Of a stretch of 45,486 nucleotides of DNA, positions 15,906-26,159 are shown piece by piece. Numbering within the stretch: position 1 is the stretch's first letter; each line of letters starts with the position of its first letter. Below the pieces are notes generated by a model. It was not told the origin of the DNA. It worked only from the letters and a program-made list of their open reading frames with translations, and did not search any database. The translations under genes were made by a program, and so were the position numbers. Source of the DNA: an uncultured Saprospiraceae bacterium (GTDB lineage Bacteria > Bacteroidota > Bacteroidia > Chitinophagales > Saprospiraceae); the NCBI GenBank assembly GCA_938018185.1, contig CALIIW010000060.1, positions 1 through 45,486 on the forward strand. The letters run 5' to 3'.

Positions 15906-17840
15906 ATGAATAAATTTCAATCAATTCTCGCATTTATATTTGTCTTATCTTTTGTAGCAGTAAGTCAAAGCACAAAGGCACAGGCAGATGCCCTTTCAAT
16001 TGAAGGACTGATACAGTTGAAACGTGTCGGAGCTTTGGGTATGAGTGAAGATGGTAAATCCGTCTTATATCAAACATCGCAATTTAATCTTAAGGAGGAT
16101 GAAAAGACTATCAAGTACTATTCTGTTCCTATTAATGGTGGAACAGCTAAGTCACTAAAGTCGATAGGAGATCTTGTTCCTGATAAAGCAGTTTCTCCAG
16201 ATGGCGCTATGAAAATAGTTGTCGAAGACGTCAAAGTAAATAAAGTTTACGGTGCGGATTATTACAAAGATGGAGCAAAGTCAAACGTTCATATTTACGA
16301 TGAGCTCAATTACAGACATTGGGATACTTGGGAAGATGGCGCGTACAGTCACCTTTTTATCCAGCCAAATGTTGACCGAATAGAGAAAGGTAGCAAAATT
16401 GACCTAATGGAAGGAGAACCTCATGATTGCCCACAAAAGCCTTTTGGTGGAGAGGAAGATTATCTTTGGTCACCGGACTCAAAAAGGGTTTTATATGTTA
16501 CGAAGAAAAACCACGGAACGGAATATACCAAGAGTACCAATTCTGATATTTATGAATATAATTTAGAATCTAAAGAAACAAAGAATCTTACGGAGTCTAA
16601 TCCTGGATATGATACGCAACCTGCTTTTTCTAAAGATGGTGTTTTGGCTTTTTGCCGAATGAAAAGAGATGGCTATGAGTCTGATAAAAATGACATCATT
16701 GTAAAATTATCAAGAGGAGAGGCAAACCTCACCAAAGGATGGGATGGTACAGTCTATGGTTTTATTTGGTCGAATGATGGAAAGAAAATATATTTTAATG
16801 CTCCTGTAGAAGGAACAGTTCAGCTATTTGAAATAGAGGTGCCAACAACAATAAAAAGCAAAGTACAACCTAGGCAAATTACAAAGGGCCAGTTTGATGT
16901 AAATGGAGTTGTTGGACATCACAAAGAAACAATGGTTGTCTCTAGAAGAGATATGAACCATGCACCAGAGTTATATGCTGTTGATTTAAAGACTGGCAAG
17001 ATGACTCAAATCACCCATGCAAATGATGATTATTATAATTCCATTGCCATGGGAAAGATTGAGCCAAGAATGACAAAAACAACAGATGGCAAAGACATGC
17101 TTTCATGGGTGATTTATCCTCCTGGTTTTGATCCAAGTAAAAAGTATCCAACCATTTTATATTGCCAAGGTGGTCCTCAAGGAGCGCTTAGCCAATTTTA
17201 TTCCTACCGATGGAATTTTCAATTGATGGCCGCAAATGGTTACATAATTATTGCTCCAAACAGAAGAGGAATGCCAGGCTGGGGAGTAGAATGGAACGAA
17301 CAAATTTCAAAGGATTATGGTGGTCAGAATATGAAGGATTATCTAGCTGCTATAGATGACATTGCTAAAGAGCCTTATGTAGATACGGATAGATTGGGAT
17401 GTATTGGTGCAAGTTATGGAGGCTATTCAGTCTTCTATCTCGCTGCAATTCACAACAAAAGGTTCAAAACTTTCATTTCTCACGATGGTATCTTTAATTG
17501 GAGATCAATGTATGGAACAACAGAGGAGTTGTTTTTCTTAAACTGGGACCTTGGAGGTCCATACTGGGATAAGAGCAATGCTGCAGCCCAAAAAACATAC
17601 AATGAATTCAATCCTATTAATATGGTTGACAAATGGGATACCCCAATCATGATTATACAAGGTGGTCTAGATTTTAGAGTTCCTATCGGACAAGGTTTGG
17701 AAGCATTCCAAGCTGCCCAAGTTCAAGGAATAAAAAGTCGACTGATATATTTTCCTGAAGAAAATCACTGGGTTTTAAATAATCAAAACAGCCTCATGTG
17801 GCAACGAGAGTTTTATCGCTGGCTAAAAGAAACGCTTTAA
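15906..17840 (+). CDS. Secreted S9 family peptidase (prolyl oligopeptidase-like)
   Basis: A 644-residue exported serine peptidase. A signal peptide covers residues 1-25. Residues 35-390 form a beta-propeller with repeated WSPDSKRVLY/WSNDGKKIYF-type blades. Residues 400-644 are the alpha/beta-hydrolase domain with nucleophile Ser503 in GASYGGY, Asp589 in GGLDFRVP and His621 in ENHWV. The family cuts short peptides, often after proline or as di- and tripeptidyl peptidases; specificity is not decidable. All catalytic residues are present and the length is normal for S9C-type enzymes. It is probably periplasmic, in scavenging of peptides. Confidence 0.92.
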   Translation: MNKFQSILAFIFVLSFVAVSQSTKAQADALSIEGLIQLKRVGALGMSEDGKSVLYQTSQFNLKEDEKTIKYYSVPINGGTAKSLKSIGDLVPDKAVSPDGAMKIVVEDVKVNKVYGADYYKDGAKSNVHIYDELNYRHWDTWEDGAYSHLFIQPNVDRIEKGSKIDLMEGEPHDCPQKPFGGEEDYLWSPDSKRVLYVTKKNHGTEYTKSTNSDIYEYNLESKETKNLTESNPGYDTQPAFSKDGVLAFCRMKRDGYESDKNDIIVKLSRGEANLTKGWDGTVYGFIWSNDGKKIYFNAPVEGTVQLFEIEVPTTIKSKVQPRQITKGQFDVNGVVGHHKETMVVSRRDMNHAPELYAVDLKTGKMTQITHANDDYYNSIAMGKIEPRMTKTTDGKDMLSWVIYPPGFDPSKKYPTILYCQGGPQGALSQFYSYRWNFQLMAANGYIIIAPNRRGMPGWGVEWNEQISKDYGGQNMKDYLAAIDDIAKEPYVDTDRLGCIGASYGGYSVFYLAAIHNKRFKTFISHDGIFNWRSMYGTTEELFFLNWDLGGPYWDKSNAAAQKTYNEFNPINMVDKWDTPIMIIQGGLDFRVPIGQGLEAFQAAQVQGIKSRLIYFPEENHWVLNNQNSLMWQREFYRWLKETL

Positions 17841-18011
17841 AAGTTGAAAGCTTAAGCAGTGAAAGCTTAAAGTCGAAAATAACGTTTAAACTTAAAACTG
17901 AAAAGTAAAGTGAAACGGAAAATAAGCTAGACTTTTCACTTGCTTTGTACTTTCAGTTGTTTAATTTATTTTCTACTTTTTAAAATTATCTGTTTAAGCT
18001 TTTAACTTTTT

Positions 18012-18236
18012 ATGAGCCAGCCAAACAACCCACTGCACGGAGTTAAACTCAAAGACATCCTAGAAGCGCTAGTCGACAAGTATGGCTGGGAGGAACTTGG
18101 CGTGCGAATCAATATCCGTTGTTTTAATTTTGACCCTTCTATCAAGTCATCCTTGAAATTTTTGAGACGGACACCTTGGGCGAGAGCAAAAGTTGAGGAG
18201 CTTTATTTGAATGGCGTATTGAATATTAGGAACTAG
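18012..18236 (+). CDS. VF530 family (DUF2132) DNA-binding-like protein
   Basis: A 74-residue protein that matches the VF530 family across its length: [25 protein letters not shown] (residues 6-30), [33 protein letters not shown] (34-66). The fold is a small helical, helicase-C2-like domain suggested to bind DNA; no function is established. The 171-base gap before it is AT-rich, with loosely inverted 'gaaagcttaaagt' and 'actttcagttg' stretches but no clear element. Confidence 0.85.
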   Translation: MSQPNNPLHGVKLKDILEALVDKYGWEELGVRINIRCFNFDPSIKSSLKFLRRTPWARAKVEELYLNGVLNIRN

Positions 18237-18275
18237 TAGAATATTAATTGAGAACACTGTAGTTTTTTATAAACT

Positions 18276-18312
18276 AAAAATCATAGCTGTCATTTGGACA
18301 GCTATGATTTTT
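18276..18312. terminator. Bidirectional rho-independent terminator
   Basis: AAAAATCATAGCTGTC at 18276-18291 pairs perfectly over 16 bases with GACAGCTATGATTTTT at 18297-18312, with a 5-base loop. A run of A on one side and T on the other gives a U-rich tail in both directions. It lies between the convergent VF530 gene and the giant adhesin-like gene and should end both transcripts. Confidence 0.88.
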
Positions 18313-18324
18313 AATTTTACACTA

Positions 18325-21300
18325 TTATTCCATTAAGGTTAAATCTCCTTTTAAGGTCAACTTACGACCATCGATGAATTCAATTTTGGCATAATAAACA
18401 TATACACCAGAATTCATTTGAACGTCTCTAAAAGTACCAGACCAACCATGCTCAGGTTTGTTTGGTAAAAAATTAGACTGAAGAAATAACTTATTTCCCC
18501 ATCTATCAAAAATTTGGAAGTCATGAATGATTTTTACCACACCATCTTTAGCATTGATGAAAAAGACATCGTTTGTGCCATCATTATTAGGTGAAAAGGT
18601 ATTTGGGATGTAGACACTTTGATCCTTGTCTACACGGAATTCAATTTGTGCATTTGCCTCACAACCATCTTTTGTAATGATTTGAATTTCATAGATGATG
18701 TCATCTTCTGCAAAAACCTTAGGGTTTAAACAATCCGTACAGCTTAAACCTGTACTTGGTGTCCAAAGAACTTGAGCAATATTTTCTTCCTGGATATTTA
18801 CAAGATTTGGTAGTAGCTCCTGAGAAGATCCATACAATATTTCTATAGATGGCGTAATGTTAACATCGATTGATGGTGGAGCAACTATTTCAATTTGCTC
18901 AGCTATTTCGCAACCATTTTGATCTTTGATTACGATGTCATAAAAACCTGGAAGCAGTTCAGTATGGCTTTGAGTATCATTAAAAGTATTACCCCCGTCT
19001 ATTGAAAATAGGTACGGTCCATATCCGCCTTCCACATCTATAAAGTTTATTGCGCCTAGATCTGAAGAGCATATTGGATCAGTAAGATCTGAGATGATAA
19101 GTTCTGGTACATTCTCTTCTCTTAAAACCATAACTGGATCTGAATTTGTACAACCATTTTCTTCATTTAAAACTGTCAACAAGTAGGATCCTTCTTGGTT
19201 TATGACAGGTTGGAGACTGCTGCCTCCTTCTAATATATAACCATCCGTCGTTGACCAGGTATAGGTGTAAATTGACCCTTGGGAAGCAATTCCATTTAGA
19301 CTAAATGCAGAATTGTCACAGGTAAGAAGCCCACCTAATCCCGCATCGGTTTCAGGAATAACTCTGTCTTCTAAAATTTCAATTGACACTGTCTCTGAAC
19401 AACCGTTTTCAGCATTGACAACATGTATCGTATACCTATCTTCTTGGTTGACAATGATGCTGTTGCCTAAACTTTGTATGATATTCCCATTTCCAGCATT
19501 CCATTCTATGATTGGGTTTTCTACTTCCGTAATATTTGCTGTTATCTCAACTGATTCATTATAGCAATTGAGCACACCAGGCTCTGCTAATAAAACAGAT
19601 GGAGCGGTATTGTCCAATATTACTTCGATGATTTCTGTACTACTACAACCATTCTCTTCATTGAATATTTGCAATTCGTAAGTTCCGGCTTCATTTATAA
19701 CAATACCAGCTTCCTCAATTTCTTCGACGGTGTTTCCATTTAATGGATTCCAGAAATAAACAAATTCATTTCCTTGACCAACCACATTAGGTGTGATTTC
19801 TATTTGTGGCTCCTTGCATGTAATTGAATAGGTGTTAAGTATATTAACTGTAGGCAACTCAGTATCTCTCGTAATTTCAACAGATTCGGTGTTCACACAA
19901 CCAGTATTTTTATCAGTAAGTTGTACTGTGTATAATCCTGGTTCGCTAACAAGAAGACTAGGATCATTTTGGTTGCTAGGCAAGAGGTTCCCGTCAAGCG
20001 TCCATGTGAAATCAAAATCATCTGGCTCATTAACAAAAATGTCTATGGAGGTAGACTCAATATCACAGTTCAACATTTCAGGTTCAGAAATTGCAAATTC
20101 TGGGATTGTTACATTGGAACTTACGAAGATGTTTTTAGTCATTGTGCAGTGACTTTCAAGGTTGGTAACTGTTAAGCTGTATTCTCCTTCAGCATCTACA
20201 ATAACGATTTGACTATTTTGAAGATCCAAGATGTTTCCATTCTGCGAACTCCACTCATAAGAATAGTTGTTTCCATTTTCCAAATCAACACTAAGGTTTA
20301 CAGAAGAATTTTCGCATGTAATTTCTTGTGCTGGTTCAAAATCAAAATCTGGGATACTAAGATTTTCCTCAACTTCTTGTTGAACGATTATGGAGCAGCC
20401 ATTATCTTGATTTATAATTTCACATTCATAAATTCCAGCTTCTTGAACAAGAATAGATTTGCCAGCTGAATTTTGATTGATCCAGTTATAAGATAAATTT
20501 AGTTCTGGAGAATGATTTATTTCTAAACTGGTTTGATTTACAGTACAGTTTAGTAATTCTGGAACTGAAATTTGGGCTTCTGGCAAGCTAATGTTTTCTT
20601 GAACGATAATGGTCTTACTAGTACTGCAACCATTGTCCTCATTTGAAATTGTTAAAGTATAAGATCCCGGCTCATCTATTGTTGGATTTAAACTTAAAGG
20701 AGTTTCTGTGAAATTACCGTCAGTTGTAGTCCAATGGAAGCTAAGGTTTTCGCCTTGCGTAGAAGCGTTTCCATCCAATTCAATTAGTGTTTGATTGCAA
20801 TTTAATTCTTCAGGTTCTACCAAAGCTGCAAAAGGGCTATTGTCATCCAATTCTACTTCAATCTCAAAGTTATTTGAGCATCCATTGTCTAAAGAAGTTA
20901 CAGTCAAGATGTAAGTACCAGCCTGATCTACAACTGCTTGGTTTGTATGTTGTCCTTCTAATATGTTTCCACTAGAAGTCAACCATTCAAAACTTAGCGC
21001 TTCTGTAGATAAATTATTGGTAGATAGAACAGCTGTTTTATTTACACAACTAATTTGACTACTTGCGATAGGTTCTGCAATTGGTAATTCAATATTTTGC
21101 TCGACCAATACTTCCTCTGTTGCAAGACAACCATTTTCTTCATTGCGGATCATTAAGGTGTAAAGTCCAGGTGAAGAGACTTCAGCAGCAAGTGTATTAG
21201 CTCCGTTTGTAATCAATCCATTAGTGGTAGACCATTCAAAGCTTAGGTTTGCTTCAGAAGAGGAATTGCTAGCATCAATCACAATAGATTGAATGTCACA

Positions 21301-24300
21301 GTCCAATATTTGAGGTTCTATGATATTGACCAAAGGAATATTTTCGTCCGCCTCGACCATGACCTCTGCTTTATGTTCACAAGCATTTTGATTGTTGACC
21401 ACATGCATTGTATATATTCCTGGCTCGTCAATGATAGGATTCAAAGTGTTTGCTCCAGAAATAATATTCCCATCTTGGGTATGCCAGCTTACCGTTAGGT
21501 TTGGATCATTTTCTGTGTTACCAGAAAGCTTCATTTGAGTTTCAGTGCATGTGAGAGTCATGTCACTTCCAGCGTCAGCAGTAGGTTGCTCAAAATCTTC
21601 TTCGATATTAAATTCAAATTGATTGTCGCAGCCAGTTTCTGTGTTTAAGGCAAATATGGTGTAAAGCCCTGATTCAGAAAAAATTTCTTCATCCACAGCA
21701 GTAGAAATGATATTGCCGTCTTTTCTCCATTCAATTTGTAGGTGTTCAGATGCACTAAGTATTTCTACGCTTGTTTGAGCGTTTTGACAGTCGAGTATGT
21801 TTGGCTCAGAAATTTCAATCTTAGGTTCTTCCTTGTCTTCTTCAATGGTGATACTTGATACGGTGCTACATTGATTGTCATTGTTGATAAGGCTTAGCAC
21901 ATAGGTACCTGCACTGTTTATGGAAGGTACTAATTTATCTACATCTTCAACAAAATTGCCATCTAGAGTGCTCCATTTAAAACTAATGTTATTACCAGAA
22001 CTGGAGCCAGTGGCATCTAGTGTGATTTGGTCTTGTTTGCAATTTAATAACTTATCTCCAATGATTTCAACGATTGGAGCATCTTGGTCTTGCTCCACGC
22101 TTACTTCATCTATGGATTGACAGCCATTATTGGTGTCAGTCACTGTTAAAATGTAATTTCCAGGAGCGTTTATTTGTGGATTAAATGAATTGGAACCAGC
22201 CATGATATTGCCATTTGGACTGCTCCAAACAACATCAATATTTGTGGATGTTGAGCTTCCATTTAAGGAAAGCATATTGTCTTGACAAGTTAGGATTGTA
22301 TTAGCACCTGCTTGGACATCTGGAAATTCTTTATCTTCTTCAATATTGATTGTAGCTGTTTGATTGCAACCATTTATTTGATTAGTAATGTTTACTTCAT
22401 AGGATCCCGCACTGGACACTATTGGACTGCCAGTTTCAATTCCTTCTTGGATAATGCCATCAGGAGTTGACCATTCGAAGGAAAGAATGTCTAGGTCTGT
22501 ATTGTTTGAAATTTGAATTTGGACCTTATCGTTTTTACAAGTGACAATTTCTGGTGCCATAAATTCTACGGAAGGTTTTACTTTATCTTCCGTGATTTGA
22601 ATCGAAGCTGTAGTCTCACATCCGTTTTGAGGATTAGTGATAGTCAATTGATAACTACCTGCTTGACTAATGCTTGCAATAGCAGCATTGGCATTTATGA
22701 TTTCATTTTGTTCAACGCTCGACCATAGGTATTCTAGGTCATCGTCTGATTGACTGACCAATTGAATGACATCATTGAGGCAAGTTAGTGTTTGTGGCTC
22801 TTCGATTTCAAGCTTAGGACTGACTTTGTTTTCTTCAATGCTTATGGTTTGTTCAGAGCTGCAGCCAGTGAGATTATTCACCACTAATATGCTGTATTCA
22901 CCTGCAGAAGAAATTTCTGGCTTTGGGGAATCAATTCCATTCAAAAATGTTCCATTTGTTGTGCTCCATTCGAAGCTAAATGATTCTTCATTTTCTATGT
23001 TGACATTAATACTTGCAGAAGTTTTGAAGCAGTCTAAAAGAGGTAAGTCTTGAATACTAAAGTTTGGTTCGTCTTTCTCTTCAGAAACATATACACTTTC
23101 AGTAGCCTCACAGCCTGTTTCAGTATTTACAACCCTTAGCTCATATTGGCCCGCGACCTCTGTTATGAATGCTAGTTCGTTTGAAACTACTGATCCATTT
23201 TGGTCCATCCAAATAATCTCAGGATTTTCTTCTATAGAAGAAGCTTGAGCTATAATTGTAACTTCTTTCGTATTACAAGTAAGTGGGTCAGGATTTGGGA
23301 TTTCTAGTTCGGGAATGATTTTATTTTCTTGAACATTTATCGTCACTTCATTTCTGCATCCATTAGCTGAATTTAAAACGCTTAAAGTATATTCACCTGG
23401 ACTTTCAATAATAGCTTGGAGTGTGTTTGCTCCTGATAAAATAGACCCATCAGCTGTTGTCCATGAATAAGTAATTTGATCACCTACATCTGAAGAGGAG
23501 GCATCAAGTAGTATTGTGTTTTTATTACAAGTTAGCATTTCAGAAGGTGCAACAACCACTAGAGGCATTGCAGCGGTGTTTGTTACTAGGACTTCTGTAG
23601 TAGCATCGCAGCCTGTATTTTCTATAGTGACCGTTAAAGTGTAAACACCTTCTTTGTCAACTATAGGATTCAATGTTTGCGCACCAGAAACTATATTGCC
23701 ATCTGATGTAGTCCAATTGTAAATGATATTATCTCCTTGAGAGGATAAGCTCCCATCTAAGGTAAGTTCAGTCACATCACAATTGAGTTCTAAATTTGTT
23801 GTTGCACGGGCAATAGGATATTCTATTTCAGCAATGACTTCAACCTCTTTTGTAAGAAAGCAGGTTGTCTCATGATTGTAGAAAGTATAGATATAGGTTC
23901 CAGGAGCTGTGGCAACTATGCTGTTGGTAAAACCATCACCTTCAAAGGCCCCATCATCTGTTCTCCAATTTTCAAGATGGTCATAACCAAAAGGAGAAGT
24001 TCCAATGCCGTTCAATACAGTTTCAGTATTGATACAAGTAAGCGGTTCTGGCTCGTTTACCTCAATGGTCATTGCATCGAAAAAGACTTGAAGTTCATCT
24101 TCTGCATCGCAAGAAGTTTGCATGGAAATATTGTCTAAAGCATAATGCGCACAAGCACCAGGTTCGTCCGATGGTTTGTACTTTTCAATGATGCAAAATT
24201 CTGCAACATCTACATCGGTTGGTGCAGTCCAGTGAGCGGCATAGGTTACCCAATCACAGGTAACAGTTGAAAACTGCAACATGTCACTAATTTTCTTTCC

Positions 24301-24927
24301 ATTTATTTCGAAATACAATTCTTCAGGAATCGTTCTGGTAAGGGATCCCAACATCGCGGATACTTTATAGGTTTTTCCTGGGATAATATCATCAATTGTT
24401 TGGCACCATATTTTGTTTCCAGTAGCATAAACCTCATTCCCATAAATGACCATCATTTGTCCACTTCCAGTGACATGATCACATGAGGGCCATCCTTCGT
24501 GTGCTATTTCAGGCGCATCTGTAATCATATAAGTACCAAAAGTTAATTGGGCTCCGGTTGCAGTAAGATGAGATAGTTCAGAAGTAAAAGCTGTATTACC
24601 ATCTTCAAAATCACCATTGACTACTAGTTCATTTCCATCAGTAGAATCATAAACAGCATTCAGCTTAATGGTAACTGGCTCAGTTATATTGGCAGTTGTT
24701 TGAAGGTTATTTATATCGGAAATTATATTTGAAGGAGACCAAGTTGTGAAAATGGGGTTTCCACTTGCAAATCCATCAAGAGCTAGTTCAATTCCATCTT
24801 CACAAATATGTACATCATCACCGGCATCGACATTTTCGTTGCATTGAGAAAATATTGGGGTCAATGGTAAATAGCTAAGTAAAATTAATAAAAAGAAAAA
24901 GCTGGATAGGGGGCTGGTTTTTCGCAT
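18325..24927 (-). CDS. Giant T9SS cargo with about twenty Ig/PKD-like repeats
   Basis: A 2200-residue surface or secreted protein. A signal peptide (about 1-28) is followed by a short Ig-like segment and a jelly-roll type domain starting at LVVNGDFEDGNTAF (about 100-270), which resembles carbohydrate-binding modules. From about residue 290 to 1950 there are twenty repeats of roughly 84 residues, each with a Leu-x-Cys start and a closing G-x-Y-x-L-x-V...NGC, so two cysteines per repeat, probably one disulfide each. A SprB-type segment (GGYGPYLFSIDGG) precedes the C-terminal type B sorting domain (IPNTFSPNNDGTNDVF...FDRWGNKLF...GVYVYYAKI, about 2105-2200), the gliding motility-associated C-terminal domain. 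It is probably an adhesin; ligand unknown. Confidence 0.92.
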   Translation of the reverse strand: MRKTSPLSSFFFLLILLSYLPLTPIFSQCNENVDAGDDVHICEDGIELALDGFASGNPIFTTWSPSNIISDINNLQTTANITEPVTIKLNAVYDSTDGNELVVNGDFEDGNTAFTSELSHLTATGAQLTFGTYMITDAPEIAHEGWPSCDHVTGSGQMMVIYGNEVYATGNKIWCQTIDDIIPGKTYKVSAMLGSLTRTIPEELYFEINGKKISDMLQFSTVTCDWVTYAAHWTAPTDVDVAEFCIIEKYKPSDEPGACAHYALDNISMQTSCDAEDELQVFFDAMTIEVNEPEPLTCINTETVLNGIGTSPFGYDHLENWRTDDGAFEGDGFTNSIVATAPGTYIYTFYNHETTCFLTKEVEVIAEIEYPIARATTNLELNCDVTELTLDGSLSSQGDNIIYNWTTSDGNIVSGAQTLNPIVDKEGVYTLTVTIENTGCDATTEVLVTNTAAMPLVVVAPSEMLTCNKNTILLDASSSDVGDQITYSWTTADGSILSGANTLQAIIESPGEYTLSVLNSANGCRNEVTINVQENKIIPELEIPNPDPLTCNTKEVTIIAQASSIEENPEIIWMDQNGSVVSNELAFITEVAGQYELRVVNTETGCEATESVYVSEEKDEPNFSIQDLPLLDCFKTSASINVNIENEESFSFEWSTTNGTFLNGIDSPKPEISSAGEYSILVVNNLTGCSSEQTISIEENKVSPKLEIEEPQTLTCLNDVIQLVSQSDDDLEYLWSSVEQNEIINANAAIASISQAGSYQLTITNPQNGCETTASIQITEDKVKPSVEFMAPEIVTCKNDKVQIQISNNTDLDILSFEWSTPDGIIQEGIETGSPIVSSAGSYEVNITNQINGCNQTATINIEEDKEFPDVQAGANTILTCQDNMLSLNGSSTSTNIDVVWSSPNGNIMAGSNSFNPQINAPGNYILTVTDTNNGCQSIDEVSVEQDQDAPIVEIIGDKLLNCKQDQITLDATGSSSGNNISFKWSTLDGNFVEDVDKLVPSINSAGTYVLSLINNDNQCSTVSSITIEEDKEEPKIEISEPNILDCQNAQTSVEILSASEHLQIEWRKDGNIISTAVDEEIFSESGLYTIFALNTETGCDNQFEFNIEEDFEQPTADAGSDMTLTCTETQMKLSGNTENDPNLTVSWHTQDGNIISGANTLNPIIDEPGIYTMHVVNNQNACEHKAEVMVEADENIPLVNIIEPQILDCDIQSIVIDASNSSSEANLSFEWSTTNGLITNGANTLAAEVSSPGLYTLMIRNEENGCLATEEVLVEQNIELPIAEPIASSQISCVNKTAVLSTNNLSTEALSFEWLTSSGNILEGQHTNQAVVDQAGTYILTVTSLDNGCSNNFEIEVELDDNSPFAALVEPEELNCNQTLIELDGNASTQGENLSFHWTTTDGNFTETPLSLNPTIDEPGSYTLTISNEDNGCSTSKTIIVQENISLPEAQISVPELLNCTVNQTSLEINHSPELNLSYNWINQNSAGKSILVQEAGIYECEIINQDNGCSIIVQQEVEENLSIPDFDFEPAQEITCENSSVNLSVDLENGNNYSYEWSSQNGNILDLQNSQIVIVDAEGEYSLTVTNLESHCTMTKNIFVSSNVTIPEFAISEPEMLNCDIESTSIDIFVNEPDDFDFTWTLDGNLLPSNQNDPSLLVSEPGLYTVQLTDKNTGCVNTESVEITRDTELPTVNILNTYSITCKEPQIEITPNVVGQGNEFVYFWNPLNGNTVEEIEEAGIVINEAGTYELQIFNEENGCSSTEIIEVILDNTAPSVLLAEPGVLNCYNESVEITANITEVENPIIEWNAGNGNIIQSLGNSIIVNQEDRYTIHVVNAENGCSETVSIEILEDRVIPETDAGLGGLLTCDNSAFSLNGIASQGSIYTYTWSTTDGYILEGGSSLQPVINQEGSYLLTVLNEENGCTNSDPVMVLREENVPELIISDLTDPICSSDLGAINFIDVEGGYGPYLFSIDGGNTFNDTQSHTELLPGFYDIVIKDQNGCEIAEQIEIVAPPSIDVNITPSIEILYGSSQELLPNLVNIQEENIAQVLWTPSTGLSCTDCLNPKVFAEDDIIYEIQIITKDGCEANAQIEFRVDKDQSVYIPNTFSPNNDGTNDVFFINAKDGVVKIIHDFQIFDRWGNKLFLQSNFLPNKPEHGWSGTFRDVQMNSGVYVYYAKIEFIDGRKLTLKGDLTLME
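19090..24060 (-). repeat. Coding array of twenty ~250-bp Ig/PKD-like units
   Basis: Each unit begins near a Leu-Thr/Asn/Asp-Cys codon triplet and ends near Asn-Gly-Cys. Units are diverged at the DNA level (no long identical blocks noticed), so the array looks old rather than recently amplified. Confidence 0.8.
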
Positions 24928-25016
24928 TTTAGGTTTTTTTAGTTAAAATTTCTTCGATTCCTCGAGAGGATTTCACTTTAATTAGAAGCCAAACCTCAAA
25001 AACGCTGCACGTCAAT

Positions 25017-25047
25017 CAAAAATAATTAATATTTTTTTTTGCCCAAA
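25017..25047 (-). promoter_or_regulatory. Promoter candidate for the giant T9SS cargo gene
   Basis: On the minus strand, TTTG at 25047-25044 and TATTTTTG at 25024-25017 are separated by 19 bases, a full match to the Bacteroidota TTTG-N19-TAnnTTTG pattern. The leader to the ATG would be about 80 bases. The rest of the 399-base gap (24928-25326) is AT-rich with long T runs and no other feature I can support. Confidence 0.5.
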
Positions 25048-25326
25048 AAGAACGCATTTATGGATAACGTTAATAGTTAGAAAAGGAACAGAAATTAGTG
25101 ATTTTTTTTTGTGCAGCATTGGCAAAAAAGAGACACATAAGTACTTTGTTATAAGGGGTTTGATCGGAAAAACGCAATGAATATGGGGAATACCTCTACA
25201 AGAGTTCTAATGGCTTAAACGTAACGATTTATTTCATTAAATTGCACATTCGTTCTTCAAGGAAAAAATAGGAGAACTAAATTTTATTGAATTTTTGAAA
25301 ATATATTAAAACAAAACGAATAAATA

Positions 25327-26079
25327 ATGATTAAAAACACTATTAAACAAATATTGCCACTCATAGCGATGGCATTCCTAGCTGTTTGTTTTACGGCATG
25401 CAAATCGGAGGTTGATATGAAAAAGCAACAAAAAGCTTTTTATGTCGATGCTGATAATAACTTAGTAAACAAGAAAGGGAACATTGTGAAGCGGGCAGGC
25501 GAGTACAAAATGGAAGGTGGATTCTATGTCGACAATGCAGGTCAGTATATCCAAAGAGATATTGATAAAACTAAAGAAAAGATCAATTCAAAAGTAGATG
25601 AGACAAAAGATAAGATAAGCAACAAGGTAGGAGCAACGAAAGATAAATTGAAGAATGCTTCGGCCAATACCAAAAAAGCAATCACCCTTGCAGCTAATAG
25701 AACAACGGAAAGTGTTAGCGCCAACTTTAATAAACTGTTCAACACAAAGGCGATTGGGACCATATATCCTTTGCCAGATATTAAATTTAACAAGGACTCT
25801 CATCGGATTACCAATTTCAAAAAAGAGGATGTAGAAGGATTAGCGGCTTCTTTAAAAGATAATCCAGCATCTCGGATTCAAGTTCAAGTGTACACAGCAG
25901 ATGCAAAGTCTAGATCAGAAAATAAAAAGATCTCTAATTTAAGAGCTGATGTGGTAAAACAAATGCTTGTCACCCTTGGTGTTAATGTAGAACAAATCTC
26001 TTCTAAAGGAATGGGATTACCTACAGAGGATGCAGCTAAGGCTGTCGCTAATGCGGTAGAGGTAGTGGTGGAAAAGTAG
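25327..26079 (+). CDS. Lipoprotein with coiled-coil region and OmpA-like domain
   Basis: A 250-residue lipoprotein: signal with lipobox ending FTAC, giving lipidated Cys25. Residues 38-75 hold two short repeats around FYVDADNNLVNKKGNIV and FYVDNAGQYIQRD. Residues 78-118 are Lys/Glu/Asp-rich heptad-like helix (KINSKVDETKDKISNKVGATKDKL), resembling LEA-type or apolipoprotein helices. Residues 140-250 resemble an OmpA C-terminal domain (IKFNKDSHRIT, IQVQVYTAD, NLRADVVKQMLVTLGV, ISSKGMG), which normally binds peptidoglycan. The usual Arg in NxxLSxxRA is preserved as NLRADVVK. It probably links the outer membrane and the cell wall. Confidence 0.8.
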   Translation: MIKNTIKQILPLIAMAFLAVCFTACKSEVDMKKQQKAFYVDADNNLVNKKGNIVKRAGEYKMEGGFYVDNAGQYIQRDIDKTKEKINSKVDETKDKISNKVGATKDKLKNASANTKKAITLAANRTTESVSANFNKLFNTKAIGTIYPLPDIKFNKDSHRITNFKKEDVEGLAASLKDNPASRIQVQVYTADAKSRSENKKISNLRADVVKQMLVTLGVNVEQISSKGMGLPTEDAAKAVANAVEVVVEK

Positions 26080-26159
26080 AAAGCTTAAGCAGGTAAGGCA
26101 TAAAGTTTAAAAGAAAGTAAAATGTAAAATGCTAAAGTAAGTTTAGGGATTATTAGATA

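Noticed and set aside
19090..24060. Regular ~250-bp periodicity that could suggest a CRISPR or satellite
   Set aside because: The period is about 84 codons, the units are diverged in DNA but alike in protein, and they stay in one frame; this is a protein repeat.
19313..24138. Many plus-strand open frames inside the giant gene
   Set aside because: They lie antisense to the 2200-residue protein, lack family motifs, and follow from the repeated codon pattern of its Ig-like units.
25542..25803. Minus-strand open frames within the OmpA-like lipoprotein gene
   Set aside because: They are shadows of the Lys-rich coiled-coil segment, with hydrophobic translations arising from its reverse complement.
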